DNA from: Roseithermus sacchariphilus
GTDB taxonomy: Bacteria > Bacteroidota > Rhodothermia > Rhodothermales > MEBIC09517
NCBI GenBank assembly: GCA_003285105.1
Contig: CP030158.1
Location: 434,001 to 498,000, forward strand
Length of the DNA stretch: 64,000 nucleotides
Reading direction: 5' to 3'
The translations under genes were made by a program, and so were the position numbers. This document shows, in pieces, positions 17,511 through 26,909 of the stretch (the stretch's first letter is position 1; each line of letters opens with the position of its first letter). A model generated the notes under the pieces. It saw only the letters and a list, made by a program, of their open reading frames with translations, searched no databases and was not told the DNA's origin.

Positions 17511-18158
17511 TCAACCCGGCTCGTCCTGTAGCGCCTCGGGCGAGGGCTCCTGGCTTTCGGAAGCCGGCGGGGGAGCGGACGTCGGCGCTGCCGGGTCGGG
17601 CTGGAAGCACCGCCGGCAGCGGGGTTCGTAGACGTCCCGTGCCCCGAGCAGCACCCGCGCCCCACCGGGGGTCAGGCGCTGCGAGTGGTTGGCCGGCGCA
17701 CCGCAGACCGTGCAGATGGCGTGGAGCTTGGTGACGTACTCGGCCACGGCCATCAGCTGCGGCATCGGCTCGAACGGACGCCCGAGGTAGTCCTGGTCGA
17801 GCCCGCTGACGATCACCCGCACCCCGCTGCGCGCGAGCCGCTGGCACACGTCGACGAGTTCGGCATCGAAGAACTGGGCTTCGTCGATGCCCACCACATC
17901 GGCCTCTCCCACGAGCAGGAGGATCTGCGTCGCGGTGTCGACCGGGGTAGAGCGCAGGGCATTCTCATCGTGGGAGACAACCTCGGCCTCGCTGTAGCGC
18001 GTGTCGAGCGCCGGCTTGAAGATCTCCACCTTCAGCCGTGCGATGCGGGCCCGGCGGAGCCGCCGGATCAGTTCCTCGGTCTTCCCGCTGAACATCGAGC
18101 CGCAGATGACTTCGATCCAGCCTCGCTTCTCACGGGTATGTACGACGAACGGCTCCAT
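17511..18158 (-). CDS. tdk: thymidine kinase
   Basis: Phosphorylates thymidine in the nucleotide salvage pathway. The 215-residue type II enzyme has the P-loop [12 protein letters not shown] (20-31), the DEAQFFD segment whose glutamate is the catalytic base, and a lasso region with two cysteine pairs (CTVC and CRRC) that bind the structural zinc. The last 25 residues form a proline/serine/glutamate-rich tail beyond the family core. It is a stand-alone minus-strand gene about 200 bp from dnaX. The start at 18158 matches the usual short lead before the P-loop. Confidence 0.96.
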   Translation of the reverse strand: MEPFVVHTREKRGWIEVICGSMFSGKTEELIRRLRRARIARLKVEIFKPALDTRYSEAEVVSHDENALRSTPVDTATQILLLVGEADVVGIDEAQFFDAELVDVCQRLARSGVRVIVSGLDQDYLGRPFEPMPQLMAVAEYVTKLHAICTVCGAPANHSQRLTPGGARVLLGARDVYEPRCRRCFQPDPAAPTSAPPPASESQEPSPEALQDEPG

Positions 18159-18245
18159 CGAACGGCAGCGGCACGGGTTGACGAAAGGGACGGGCGGGCC
18201 GGGGAAAGAAACGGCACCGGCGCCTCAGGAGCAACGCGGCCGGCG

Positions 18246-19070
18246 CTACACGTCGGCCAGGGCGCTCGCCTCGATCCAGCCGGTGGCGCCATTGGGTAGT
18301 TCGACCTCTGCCCACGGCCCCTGCGTGCGGAGGATGGACAGCGTCAGGCCTTCGTGCAGGATGAGTGCGGTTGCCGTCTCCGGCGCCGGGGCCTCGTGCA
18401 GGACGGCGGCATCGGCCACGAGGACGGCCCGGCGGTCGAGTTGCGGCGTCAGGGAGGCCAGGAAGGCGGCGGCGAGGAGGAGCACGGCGGCCACGCCGGC
18501 GACGACGAGGCCGCGGCGCACCCACTCGTTGCGCCGGCGGGTCCAGAGCCAGTATCCGGCCAGGGCCACCGCCGTCAGGTAGCACCCCATGCCGAGGGCG
18601 AAGAGCCCACCCGCTCCGAGCACCCGGAGCAGGGCCTGCCAGGCGGGCTTCCAGAACGGCTCCGGCCGCTGGGCGATGTCGTCCACGGTGCGGGCGCGGG
18701 CGATGGCCAGGTTGTGCTGCACGGCCCGGTCGTGGGGCAGCCACCGGCGGGCCTTCAGGTAGTAGCGGATGGCCTGTCCCAGTTCGTCCTGCCGGAAGTA
18801 GGCGTTGCCCAGGTTGTAGTACAGCGCCCCGCTGGCATAGCCGCGGTCCAGCGCCGCCCGGTAGGCGTCGGCGGCGCCGGCGTAGTCGCCCTGCCGGTAC
18901 AGGGCATTGCCCTCTTCGAACAGGCGTGCCGCCTCGGCGCGCTGCGCGGCGGCGGGCCGTGCGCCCACGCCCAGGAGCACCAGCACGAGCACCCCCGCGA
19001 GGCCGGTCCGCCGGCCGGTCCGCCGGCCGGTCCGCCGGCCGATCCGTTCCCCGATCCGAAACCTGCTCAT
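18246..19070 (-). CDS. batE: BatE-like TPR/SH3 membrane protein
   Basis: A 274-residue membrane protein at the end of the Bat operon. A signal/anchor helix (LAGVLVLVLLGVGA) follows an arginine/threonine repeat (GRRTGRRTGRRTG). Next come tetratricopeptide repeats (FEEGNALYRQGDYAGAADAYRAAL; ALYYNLGNAYFRQDELGQAI), two transmembrane helices and a C-terminal SH3-like domain (LTLSILRTQGPWAEVELPNGATGWIEASAL). This order matches Bacteroidota BatE proteins, part of the envelope system first linked to aerotolerance in Bacteroides. Its ATG overlaps the TGA of batD by four bases (ATGA), which implies translational coupling and fixes the start at 19070. Confidence 0.85.
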   Translation of the reverse strand: MSRFRIGERIGRRTGRRTGRRTGLAGVLVLVLLGVGARPAAAQRAEAARLFEEGNALYRQGDYAGAADAYRAALDRGYASGALYYNLGNAYFRQDELGQAIRYYLKARRWLPHDRAVQHNLAIARARTVDDIAQRPEPFWKPAWQALLRVLGAGGLFALGMGCYLTAVALAGYWLWTRRRNEWVRRGLVVAGVAAVLLLAAAFLASLTPQLDRRAVLVADAAVLHEAPAPETATALILHEGLTLSILRTQGPWAEVELPNGATGWIEASALADV

Positions 19071-20959
19071 GAGACGGCGACCTCCCGCGCCAGCATCTGG
19101 TCGAGCCGGATGATGAGGCCGGCGGCCCGGTCGCAGGCAGAGGCCATCGCCTCCTGATCCGGCAGCACGGGCGAGAAGCGGGCCTGGTCGCACTCGTCGA
19201 GGAAGGCGCGGAGGGTCTGGCGCACCTCGTCCGGCACCCCGCGCGCGGCGAGCTGGTCGTCCAGGCGGGTGCGGGTGAGGCCGCGTTCCGGCAGGTTGAG
19301 GCGGTTGCCGATGAAGCCCTGCACGGCCCGGGCGACCTCCTCGTAGAAGGCGCGGGGCTGGTTGGATGCCAGATACGCCTCAGCCTGCTTCAGATGCCGG
19401 CGGGCCAGCGGATGCGCCCGTCGCCGCCGGGCATAGCCGACGTCCGCCGCCAGCCGCGCCGCACGACGCTGGACGCCGTAGAGCCCGGCCAGCAGCAGCA
19501 GCGGCAACAGCAGCGCCACGTAGACCAGCGGCCGCTCGTGCAGCGGCGTGCGGCCGAGCGCCACCCACCGCGTCGGCGTTGCCTTCAGGTCGGCGATGTC
19601 GTCGACGGGCAGCCCCTCGGCGGTGGTGCCGCTGGCCAGGGGCGAGGCCGCCGTGCCCGTGACGCGGATCGTCTGCGCGGGCGCCGTCTGCGTCTCGTAG
19701 CGCCCGGCCTCCGGGTCGAAGTAGGTGAAGGACAGCGGCGGCAGTTCGAAGCGCCCGTTGGAGCGCGGCACCAGCACGTAGGTGAACGTCCGGGCACCGC
19801 GCACCTCCCGGCCGCTGCGGATGACCGACGTCGACACCTCGGGGTCGTACTGCTCGAAGATGCCCGGCGGCTCGAACGGCGGGGCTTCCAGCGTGGCGAT
19901 GTTGCCGGTCCCCGACAGCGTGACGCGCAGCTGCACGGCCTCGCCCACCTCCACCTCCGTCCGGTCGACGCCGGCGTCCAGGGTGAACTGGCCGACGGCG
20001 CCGGTAAAGCCCGGCGGCGCCGGCTCGGGCAGCGGCCGCACGTCGATCCTCAGCGCCGGCGAAGCCAGCTCGACGGGCTGGTACTGGCTGCGCAGCGAGA
20101 AGAACCGCTCGAACGGATCGCCCCGGTTAAAGGGCACGTAGGCCTCCGTCTGGATACGCAGCGGCTCGATGAGCAGCGTACCGCTCCGGGCCGGGAAGAC
20201 GGCCACGCGCTTGAGCGTGATCATGTTGTAGCGCAACCCGTTCTCGACGACGCTGCGCGGAACCGGCCGGGCGTCCACGTCGAGCTCCTCCCGCCAGAAT
20301 CCGTCGGCATCGCCGGCGTCGGTGAGGCGACTCTGGCGCAGCTGCACGCCGTCCCGGAAGAACAGCTGATACTCGACCAGGACCTGCTCGCCCTGGTAGA
20401 CCTGCTGCTTGCTGGGGATGGCGCGGATGAACAGATCCGATGCGTCGATCGTGCGGTCGGTGCGATCCGGGGACGTGCCGTAGGGGGTCGTCTGCCCCGG
20501 CGTGGAGGGTCGCCGGGTCTGCGGCACGATGCGCAGCGTGATGGGGCGGGTGCGGTACGTCTCGCCATCGACCACCACCTCGGCGACGCCGATGCGGGCC
20601 TGCCCCTCGCGCACCGGGCGGAACAGCCAGGTAAACGCCACACGCTGCTGCATCCGCCCGTTGATGAGCGAGAGGTTGCTCCGCCGGGTGGGCACGGCCT
20701 GGAGCAGCACGAGGCCTTCCGTGGCCGGCGGCTCCGGCGTGCGCAGCGAGCCGATGGAGGTCCCCCGCACCTCGACGGTGTAGGCCACCGTCTCCTCCAG
20801 GCCCACCGTCGTCTCGTTCACCGTCGCATCCACGACGAGGCCCTGCGCCGACGCCACGCCGACGCCCCCCGCCAGCACCCACACGGCGAGGAGCCATCCT
20901 CCGAGCCATCCCCGGAGCCATCCCCGGAGCATCCCCCCGACATATCCGACCATCCGCAT
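19067..20959 (-). CDS. batD: BatD-like oxygen-tolerance protein
   Basis: A 630-residue envelope protein with an N-terminal signal peptide (GWLLAVWVLAGGVGVASAQ), a long beta-rich periplasmic region typical of BatD (VDATVNETTVGLEETVAYTV near the mature N-terminus; VDRTEVEVGEAVQLRVTLSG later), a transmembrane helix around residue 485 (YVALLLPLLLLAGLYGV) and a cytoplasmic helical tail. The signal region contains the near-repeat GWLRGWLGGWL, encoded by roughly 12-bp DNA repeats. It starts 7 bp after batC and ends overlapping batE. The start ATG at 20959 gives a proper signal peptide; the open frame further upstream overlaps batC and is not coding in this frame. Confidence 0.87.
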   Translation of the reverse strand: MRMVGYVGGMLRGWLRGWLGGWLLAVWVLAGGVGVASAQGLVVDATVNETTVGLEETVAYTVEVRGTSIGSLRTPEPPATEGLVLLQAVPTRRSNLSLINGRMQQRVAFTWLFRPVREGQARIGVAEVVVDGETYRTRPITLRIVPQTRRPSTPGQTTPYGTSPDRTDRTIDASDLFIRAIPSKQQVYQGEQVLVEYQLFFRDGVQLRQSRLTDAGDADGFWREELDVDARPVPRSVVENGLRYNMITLKRVAVFPARSGTLLIEPLRIQTEAYVPFNRGDPFERFFSLRSQYQPVELASPALRIDVRPLPEPAPPGFTGAVGQFTLDAGVDRTEVEVGEAVQLRVTLSGTGNIATLEAPPFEPPGIFEQYDPEVSTSVIRSGREVRGARTFTYVLVPRSNGRFELPPLSFTYFDPEAGRYETQTAPAQTIRVTGTAASPLASGTTAEGLPVDDIADLKATPTRWVALGRTPLHERPLVYVALLLPLLLLAGLYGVQRRAARLAADVGYARRRRAHPLARRHLKQAEAYLASNQPRAFYEEVARAVQGFIGNRLNLPERGLTRTRLDDQLAARGVPDEVRQTLRAFLDECDQARFSPVLPDQEAMASACDRAAGLIIRLDQMLAREVAVS

Positions 20960-20966
20960 AGCGCCG

Positions 20967-21770
20967 TTACCAGTCTTTTTCGACCTGCCGGGGCCGCGTC
21001 CGGGGGCGCAGGACCTGACGCAGCAGCTGTTCCTCGTCGTTCTGCAGGGCCTGCAGGATGCGCTCGGCCTGCGCCCGGCTGAGCTGGTTGGGATCCGGCG
21101 GCGGGGCCTGCGAGGGGCCCTGCTGCTCGTCGCCCTCGCGCGGCGGCTCGGGCTGCTGCTCACTGGCCGGTTGCTGGTCCGGGCGGCCCTCGCCCTGCTG
21201 CTCGCCGTCCTGCTCCCCGTCGTCCGGCTCCTGCTCCCCCTCGCCCTGCTGGTTCTGACCGCCCTCGCTCTGGCTCTCGTCCTCTCCCTGCTGCTGGTCC
21301 CCCTCCTGCGGCTGTTGCTGTTGCTGCTGTTGCTGCTCTTCGAGCCGGCGCTTGACGAACTCGTAATTGAACTTGGCCGCCTCGTCGTCCGGGTCGGCCA
21401 GCAGGGCCTGCCGGTAGAAGCCCAGCGCTTCCTCCAGCTTCTGGCGGGCGACGGCGGTGTTGCCGGCGTTGTAGGCCGCCCGCGCCCGGTCGGCCGCGGC
21501 CTCGGCCACCGCCATCGAACGCGTGAAGGCCTCGTGCGCGGCCTCATACTCCTCCATCCGGTAGAGGGCGGCGCCGAGGTTGTTCAGCAGGCCGGCCTGC
21601 AGCGCACCGGGCGCGGCCCCGGCAGCGGCCAGCCCGGCTTCGTAGGCCGCCACCGCGCCGGCATAGTCGCCCTGCTCGTAGAGGGCGTTGCCGCGGCGGC
21701 CGTCCCGGCGGCCGTCGTCACCGGGAAAGGCCAGCAGCAAAACGGCAAGGAGCACGGATCGGTACAGCAT
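20967..21770 (-). CDS. batC: BatC-like TPR protein with glutamine-rich tail
   Basis: A 267-residue exported protein. After a hydrophobic N-terminus (LLAVLLLAF) come three tetratricopeptide repeats (NALYEQGDYAGAVAAYEAGL; NLGAALYRMEEYEAAHEAF; AAYNAGNTAVARQKLEEAL) and then about 90 residues of low-complexity Gln/Glu/Gly/Asp sequence with a run of eight glutamines. The C-terminal helix (LSRAQAERILQALQNDEEQLLRQVL) is well conserved among BatC proteins and probably binds partners. It sits between batB (39 bp) and batD (7 bp). TPR scaffolding of the Bat complex is the likely role. Confidence 0.85.
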   Translation of the reverse strand: MLYRSVLLAVLLLAFPGDDGRRDGRRGNALYEQGDYAGAVAAYEAGLAAAGAAPGALQAGLLNNLGAALYRMEEYEAAHEAFTRSMAVAEAAADRARAAYNAGNTAVARQKLEEALGFYRQALLADPDDEAAKFNYEFVKRRLEEQQQQQQQQPQEGDQQQGEDESQSEGGQNQQGEGEQEPDDGEQDGEQQGEGRPDQQPASEQQPEPPREGDEQQGPSQAPPPDPNQLSRAQAERILQALQNDEEQLLRQVLRPRTRPRQVEKDW

Positions 21771-21809
21771 GGCGATAGACGTCGGGCGGAAGGGGTTCGA
21801 GGGGCACCG

Positions 21810-22850
21810 TCAGCGGACCGCGAGCGCCGCGCCGCTGCGGCGTCGACGCCGGTCGCTGATCAGGCGCTCGACGGCGAGCAACAGCAGGGCCACGGCCAGC
21901 GGCCACTGGTACCGCTCCTCATATTCCTCGAACATATCGGTATCGAACTCGGTGCGTTCCAAACGATCGAGGGACGCGATTAATTGTGGCAGCGAACTGG
22001 ACGTCCGGGCGATGCGGAAGTAGGCGCCATCCTCGGCCAGCGCCTGCAGCGCGTCCTCCTCCAGGCGCGTGCTGACGACGCGGCCCTCCCGGTCCTTCTT
22101 GTAGCCGATGCGCTGCCCGTTGCGATACAGCGGGATCGGCGTCCCGGCCGTCTCCCCGACACCGGCGGTGAAGATCACGATGCCGGCCTCCCGCGCCTCG
22201 GCCAGGATGGACTCGACGCCGCTGACGTGGTTTTCCCCGTCGGAGACGACGAGCAGCGCGCGGGTCCGGGCCTCGTCGGCGGCGTCGGGGTCGGCGGCGG
22301 CCTCGAAGGCCTGCAACGCCATGCGCAGCGCCGCGCCGAAGTCGGTGCCGGGCGTGGGCATCAGATCGGGCGAGACGACGTCGAGGAAGAGGCGGACCGC
22401 GCCGTAGTCGGTCGTCAGCGGGCACTGGATGAAGGCATCCCCGGCAAAGACGACGAGCCCGACCCGGTCCCCCTGCAGCGCATCCAGGAGCTTCTTGATC
22501 TCGTTCTTGGCCCGGGTGAGCCGGTTCGGGGCGACGTCCTCGGCCTGCATGGAGAGCGACACGTCCAGCGCCACGACGAGGTCCACGCCCTCGCGCTTGA
22601 CCTCGCGCAGCTTCGTGCCGAAGCGGGGGCCGATGAGCGCCACGGCCAGGAGGGTGACCCCGATCGCCACGAGTGCGGCCTTCCAGCGCCGCCGCCGGGG
22701 GCTCACGGCGGCGGCCAGCCGGGCCACGAGGGGGCGGTCCCCCAGGCGTTCGAAGGCCCGCCGCCGCTGCCAGGCCGCCCACAGAAACAGCAGTACGGCC
22801 AGCGGCACCGCCGCCAGGGTCCAGACATAATCGGGATGCAGCCAGGCCAT
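21810..22850 (-). CDS. batB: BatB-like VWA membrane protein
   Basis: A 346-residue inner-membrane protein: two N-terminal transmembrane helices (about 8-27 and 58-75), a VWA domain with MIDAS motif DVSLS (96-100), and a C-terminal helix (WPLAVALLLLAVERLI). This is the BatA/BatB layout. It lies directly downstream of batA (86 bp). BatB proteins bind divalent metal through the MIDAS and are thought to assemble with BatA and the TPR proteins; the client is unknown. Confidence 0.9.
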   Translation of the reverse strand: MAWLHPDYVWTLAAVPLAVLLFLWAAWQRRRAFERLGDRPLVARLAAAVSPRRRRWKAALVAIGVTLLAVALIGPRFGTKLREVKREGVDLVVALDVSLSMQAEDVAPNRLTRAKNEIKKLLDALQGDRVGLVVFAGDAFIQCPLTTDYGAVRLFLDVVSPDLMPTPGTDFGAALRMALQAFEAAADPDAADEARTRALLVVSDGENHVSGVESILAEAREAGIVIFTAGVGETAGTPIPLYRNGQRIGYKKDREGRVVSTRLEEDALQALAEDGAYFRIARTSSSLPQLIASLDRLERTEFDTDMFEEYEERYQWPLAVALLLLAVERLISDRRRRRSGAALAVR

Positions 22851-22936
22851 GGATCGAGGAAACTATCGGTTGTGGGCGATCGGCGATGAGCGGTTGCGCC
22901 CGAGGGCGGAGAGCCCGTCGCTGATCGTCGATGGCG

Positions 22937-23920
22937 TCAGGGAAGCCGTCGCAGTAGTGTGGTGGACAACAGAATCTCCAGCATCAACAGGCCGAAGGCC
23001 GGCCAGAGGAAGACCGGGTACCGTTCTTCGTAGTCGGTGTAGACCCGGGTTTCGATCTCGGTCTTTTCCAGCTCGCCGATCTCCTGGTAGATGGCCCGGA
23101 GGGCGGCTTTGTCGGTGGCGCGGAAGTAGCGCCCGCCCGTCTTCTCGGCCACCGTCTGGAGCATCTCCTCGTCGATCTCGACGGGCACCATGCGGCGCTG
23201 CCGCCCGCCGAAGGGGCCATCGACGACGAACGGGGCTTCGCCGTGGGCGCCCATGCCGATGGCGTAGACGCGCACGCCCATCGTCTCGGCCACGTCGGCC
23301 GCCGTCACGGGGTCGATCTCGCCGCGGTTGTTCTGGCCGTCGGTGAGCAGGATGACGACCTTGCTCTTGGCCTCGGTGTCTTTCAGGCGGTTGACGGCCA
23401 TGGCCAGCGCCGTGCCGATGGCCGTGCCGTCCTCGATGATGCCGACGTCGACCTCCTCCAGCATCCGCAGCAGGAAGTCGTAATCCAGCGTCAGCGGAGC
23501 CTGCGTGTACGCCTTGGCGGCAAAGACGATGAGGCCGAGCCGGTCGGAGACGCGGCCCCGGATGAACTCGGCGGCGACGTCGCGCGCGGCTTCGAAGCGG
23601 TTGGGCGTGAAGTCCTGCGCCCGCATGGAGGTCGACGTGTCGAGCACGAGCATGATGTCGACCCCCTCGGCGTACTGCTCGCGCGTGACGTTGTGGGCCT
23701 GCGGCCGGGCCAGCGCCAGGATGCCGAGCGCGAGCGCCCCCATCCGCAACCCGCCCGGCAGGCCGCGCAGCCAGGCGCCGAGCGTGCGGGGGGCCGTGCG
23801 GGCCGCCGCCACGCTGCTGAAGCGCAGCCCCGCCGCCCGGCGCGCGCGCCACCACGACCAGCCCCCTACCACGGGGACCAGCACGAGCAGCATCAACCAT
23901 TCGGGGTGGGCAAACTGCAT
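22937..23920 (-). CDS. batA: BatA-like VWA membrane protein
   Basis: A 327-residue inner-membrane protein with N-terminal helices (LMLLVLVPVVGGWSWW; MGALALGILAL), a VWA domain carrying MIDAS motif DTSTS (94-98) and a conserved VILLTDGQNNRGEIDP strand/loop, plus a C-terminal helix (FGLLMLEILLSTTLL). Start at 23920 is preferred because AAGGA lies six bases upstream and MQFAHPEWL is the usual BatA opening; an in-frame ATG at 23938 would add six residues. First of the batABCDE genes, following a sirtuin gene by 129 bp. Confidence 0.9.
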   Translation of the reverse strand: MQFAHPEWLMLLVLVPVVGGWSWWRARRAAGLRFSSVAAARTAPRTLGAWLRGLPGGLRMGALALGILALARPQAHNVTREQYAEGVDIMLVLDTSTSMRAQDFTPNRFEAARDVAAEFIRGRVSDRLGLIVFAAKAYTQAPLTLDYDFLLRMLEEVDVGIIEDGTAIGTALAMAVNRLKDTEAKSKVVILLTDGQNNRGEIDPVTAADVAETMGVRVYAIGMGAHGEAPFVVDGPFGGRQRRMVPVEIDEEMLQTVAEKTGGRYFRATDKAALRAIYQEIGELEKTEIETRVYTDYEERYPVFLWPAFGLLMLEILLSTTLLRRLP

Positions 23921-24049
23921 GGCATCCTTCAGTCTCACACCCGACCGGTTCGCCGGGATGGGGTGGATCGGAGCGGCCGGCGAATCCGGAGGGGGTCCGG
24001 CGCTCCCACGAATGCACGACGGAGGCCCGCCGGCGTTCCCTCGGAGGCG

Positions 24050-24814
24050 CTATCCGCCTCGGCCCTGGCGGGCCGCCACGGCTTCGACCAGCGCCGGCAG
24101 CACGGTACCGGCCGGGCCCAGCACCACCTCGTGGACGTGGGCCGCAATGGCGCTGCGTTCGACGTTGACCTCGGCCACGTAGGCGCCGTGCTCGACGGCG
24201 AGCAACGGCAGGCCGGCCGCCGGATAGACGACCGCGCTCGTGCCGATGCTGAGGAAGACGTCGCAGGTGGCGGCGGCCTCGGTGGCCCGTTCCAGCGCCT
24301 CCGCCGGCAACGGCTCGCCGAACCAGACGACGTCCGGGCGGATCAGGCCTCCGCACGCCGGGCACCGCACCGGCCCCTCCTCCCGGCCGTGGGCCGGCCC
24401 GGCCTCTGCGTCTGCGGCTGGCCGCCGGCAGTCGATGCAGTAGCTGCGGGTCAGGTTGCCGTGCAACTCCACGACGGCCCGGCTGCCGGCGCGCTGGTGC
24501 AGGTCGTCCACGTTCTGCGTGACGAGGGTGAACGCCGGCACCAGCTCTTCGAGCCGCGCCAGCGCCCGGTGCCCCGGGTTCGGCGCGACCTCCTGCGCCA
24601 GGCGGCGGCGGTGCGCGTACCATCCCTGCACGAGCACCGGGTTGCGCAGAAACGCCTCGACGTTCGCCAGCTCCTGCGGGCGGAACCGCGCCCACAGCCC
24701 GTCCGGGTCGCGGAACGTCGGCACGCCGCTCTCGGCGCTGATGCCGGCACCGGTCAGCACGGCGACGTGCCGGGCCGCGGCGAGACGGTCGACGAGGGTC
24801 TGGCTGAAGGACAT
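24050..24814 (-). CDS. NAD-dependent protein deacylase (sirtuin, class III type)
   Basis: A 254-residue sirtuin that removes acyl groups from lysine using NAD+. GAGISAESG (22-30) and TQNVDDLHQRAG (99-110) form the NAD site, His118 in LHGN is the catalytic base, and Cys126/Cys129 with Cys151/Cys154 bind zinc. Tyr66 and Arg69 in WYAHRR match the Y-x-x-R signature of class III sirtuins (SIRT5/CobB), which favours desuccinylase or demalonylase activity. The gene is inside the Bat cluster: it starts 17 bp after the BatD-like gene and precedes batA. Possible coupling of acyl-lysine removal to the Bat system is inference only. Confidence 0.93.
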   Translation of the reverse strand: MSFSQTLVDRLAAARHVAVLTGAGISAESGVPTFRDPDGLWARFRPQELANVEAFLRNPVLVQGWYAHRRRLAQEVAPNPGHRALARLEELVPAFTLVTQNVDDLHQRAGSRAVVELHGNLTRSYCIDCRRPAADAEAGPAHGREEGPVRCPACGGLIRPDVVWFGEPLPAEALERATEAAATCDVFLSIGTSAVVYPAAGLPLLAVEHGAYVAEVNVERSAIAAHVHEVVLGPAGTVLPALVEAVAARQGRGG

Positions 24815-24831
24815 CGGCACGGGCGGCGGGC

Positions 24832-25881
24832 TCAGGAGGAGACGCCGGCGAGCGGACCGGGATCGGCGGGGGCGCCGTCGCCGGCCGGGGCCGGCCGCGC
24901 CGCCGGCCGCAGGGCCGTCTCGACCGCCTGCAGCACCTGGTGCGTCGCGGACACGGCACGGAAACCTTCTGCGGGCGGCGGGTGCACCTCGGCAAACTTG
25001 GCCAGGTCGGCCACGTCGAGCACCCGCTTCACCAGCCCGGCCACCTCCTCCGGCACCTCGGAGCGCACGGCCTCCCGGCGCAGGCGCTCGACCAGCTCGC
25101 GCGTGGTCATCTCCAGCGCGGCCACCCCCAGCCGCCGCTCCAGGTACCGCCGCAGCACGTCGGACAGCTCCACATAGAAGGGCTTGACGGCCGCCTCGTC
25201 GGCCAGGTCCCACGTCTCCAGGCGGCGGAGGCGGTCCATGGCCTCCTCGTAGGGAGACACCTCCGGCTCCGGCGGCTGCACCTCGGCGGGCGGCCCGGCG
25301 CGGCGGCGACGGCGCAGGTAGGCCCAGAGCAGCGCCGCCCCGATCAGCAGCCCCAGCGCCAGCAGCACCCAGGGCCACAGCGGCCGGGGAAAGGCGGCCA
25401 GCGGCGCCAGGTCCTGAATGCCCTCGGCGTCCGGCGGCACGAGCGAGATCACCGGCACGAACGCCGGCGGCGCCGCCACGGCAACCGTGTCCTCGTTCAT
25501 CGAAAAGCGCACCGGGATCGGCGGCACGTAGGCCGTATCCAGCGCAAAGGTGGTCACCTCGTAGACGACGCTGTCCACCCGCGTCCCGGGCCGCGCCGCA
25601 CCCAGGTACCGATGCTGCTGCGTCACCCGCCGGATCACCTCCAGGTCGCCGAAGAGCGAGTCGTCGATGGTCGGCTGCGGGAAGGCCGGCTCCTGCAGCA
25701 TGCCATGCTCCGCCACGAGCGACAGGTAGAACCGCTCGCCCACGGTGACGCTGTCGGCCGAAAGGTATACCTCGACCTGCTGGGCGTGGCCGGCCGCCGG
25801 GATCAGCAGCAGGAGGCACGCCAGCACCGGCAGGCGCCGGGACGAGCGGAAGGCGGCCACAAGGGCTCCGGCAAACGCCAT
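24832..25881 (-). CDS. DUF4381/BatD-related envelope protein
   Basis: A 349-residue exported membrane protein: signal peptide (LPVLACLLLLIPAAGHA), a short beta domain reminiscent of BatD (VEVYLSADSVTVGERFYLSLV), a transmembrane helix (WPWVLLALGLLIGAALLWAYL) and a helical cytoplasmic region (ALEMTTRELVERLRRE) with a proline-rich tail. Proteins of this type lie between DUF58 and batA in many Bacteroidota Bat clusters, as here: three bases separate it from the DUF58 stop. Role unknown beyond membership in the Bat complex. Confidence 0.8.
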   Translation of the reverse strand: MAFAGALVAAFRSSRRLPVLACLLLLIPAAGHAQQVEVYLSADSVTVGERFYLSLVAEHGMLQEPAFPQPTIDDSLFGDLEVIRRVTQQHRYLGAARPGTRVDSVVYEVTTFALDTAYVPPIPVRFSMNEDTVAVAAPPAFVPVISLVPPDAEGIQDLAPLAAFPRPLWPWVLLALGLLIGAALLWAYLRRRRRAGPPAEVQPPEPEVSPYEEAMDRLRRLETWDLADEAAVKPFYVELSDVLRRYLERRLGVAALEMTTRELVERLRREAVRSEVPEEVAGLVKRVLDVADLAKFAEVHPPPAEGFRAVSATHQVLQAVETALRPAARPAPAGDGAPADPGPLAGVSS

Positions 25882-25884
25882 GCG

Positions 25885-26760
25885 TCAGGTCCGTTTGTTG
25901 CGGCGGCGGAAAAAATGGATGAGCGGCTCGATGTACCCCTCATCGGTGCGGATCGGGACGCTGTCCACCCGGCGGCGGCGGAAGAGCGCCTGCACGGCCT
26001 CGCGCTGCGCCCGGGCCTGCGCCGAGAACGCGGCCCGCGCGGCCCGGCTGCGGGTGTCCAGCGTGACCGTCTCGCCCGTCTCGGCGTCGGTCAGGTCGAT
26101 CAGCCCGACCGCCGGCAGCTCCTCCTCCCGGGGATCCTGCAGGTGGATGGCGATCGTGTCGTGCCGCCCCGCCACGGCGGCGAGCTTCTTCTCGAAGCCG
26201 TCATCCAGAAAGTCGCTGATCACCAGGACGATGGAGCGGCGGCGCAGCACGTGCAGCACCCGGTCGAGCGCGACGGTCAGGTCGGTGCCCGTCGACGCCG
26301 GCTCGTGGGCGAACAGGTCGCGGAGGAGGCGCAACACGTGGCGACGCCCTTTCTTGGGCGGCACGAACAGCTCGACCTGGTCCGAGAACAACAGCAGCCC
26401 GACCTTGTCGTTGTTCTGAATCGCGCTGAAGGCAACGACCGCGCAGATCTCGGCGGCCATCTCGCGCTTGAAGGCGTGCCGCGATCCGAAGTCCTCCGAC
26501 CCCGAGACGTCCACCACCAGCATCAGCGTCTGCTCACGCTCCTCCTCGAAGACCTTCACGTAGGCCTCCCCCGTCCGGGCGGACACGTTCCAGTCGATGT
26601 TGCGGATGTCGTCCCCGATCTGGTAGGGCCGGACCTCGGCGAAATCCATCCCGCGCCCTTTGAACGCCGAGTGGTATTCCCCCCCGAAGACGTCGTTGAC
26701 CAACCCCTTCGTCCGGATCTCGATGCGCCGGATCTTTCGAAACAACTCGCGGGGGATCAT
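25885..26760 (-). CDS. DUF58 domain protein of the Bat cluster
   Basis: A 291-residue soluble protein. The DUF58 core GRGMDFAEVRPYQIGDDIRN (36-54) and WNVSARTGEAYVKVFEEE are unmistakable, followed by a VWA-like domain whose motif is DVSGS (84-88). DUF58 proteins are encoded next to MoxR ATPases and Bat genes. Start at 26760 (MIPRELFRKI) is the conserved N-terminus; an upstream in-frame ATG (MADGN, 15 residues earlier) has no support. No MoxR gene precedes it here; a GAF protein gene does. Confidence 0.92.
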   Translation of the reverse strand: MIPRELFRKIRRIEIRTKGLVNDVFGGEYHSAFKGRGMDFAEVRPYQIGDDIRNIDWNVSARTGEAYVKVFEEEREQTLMLVVDVSGSEDFGSRHAFKREMAAEICAVVAFSAIQNNDKVGLLLFSDQVELFVPPKKGRRHVLRLLRDLFAHEPASTGTDLTVALDRVLHVLRRRSIVLVISDFLDDGFEKKLAAVAGRHDTIAIHLQDPREEELPAVGLIDLTDAETGETVTLDTRSRAARAAFSAQARAQREAVQALFRRRRVDSVPIRTDEGYIEPLIHFFRRRNKRT

Positions 26761-26909
26761 GCAGAAGAGGGGGATCGGGGAGAACGGGGCGTTGCCGTCC
26801 GCCATAACGATACATACCCGGCTCTTCGTACGTCCGGCGGCGACGGCGGGGGTACCGTACCCCTGAACCGCCGCCGGGATCCGACCCGAACCCCGACGGC
26901 CGCCCGGCG

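Noticed and set aside
20967-21547. Upstream extension of the batD frame through batC
   Set aside because: The frame overlaps batC, is serine/arginine low-complexity and precedes a clean signal peptide at 20959.
24814-25819. Upstream extension of the sirtuin frame
   Set aside because: Overlaps the BatD-like gene in another frame and lacks domain content; the sirtuin N-terminus at 24814 is complete.
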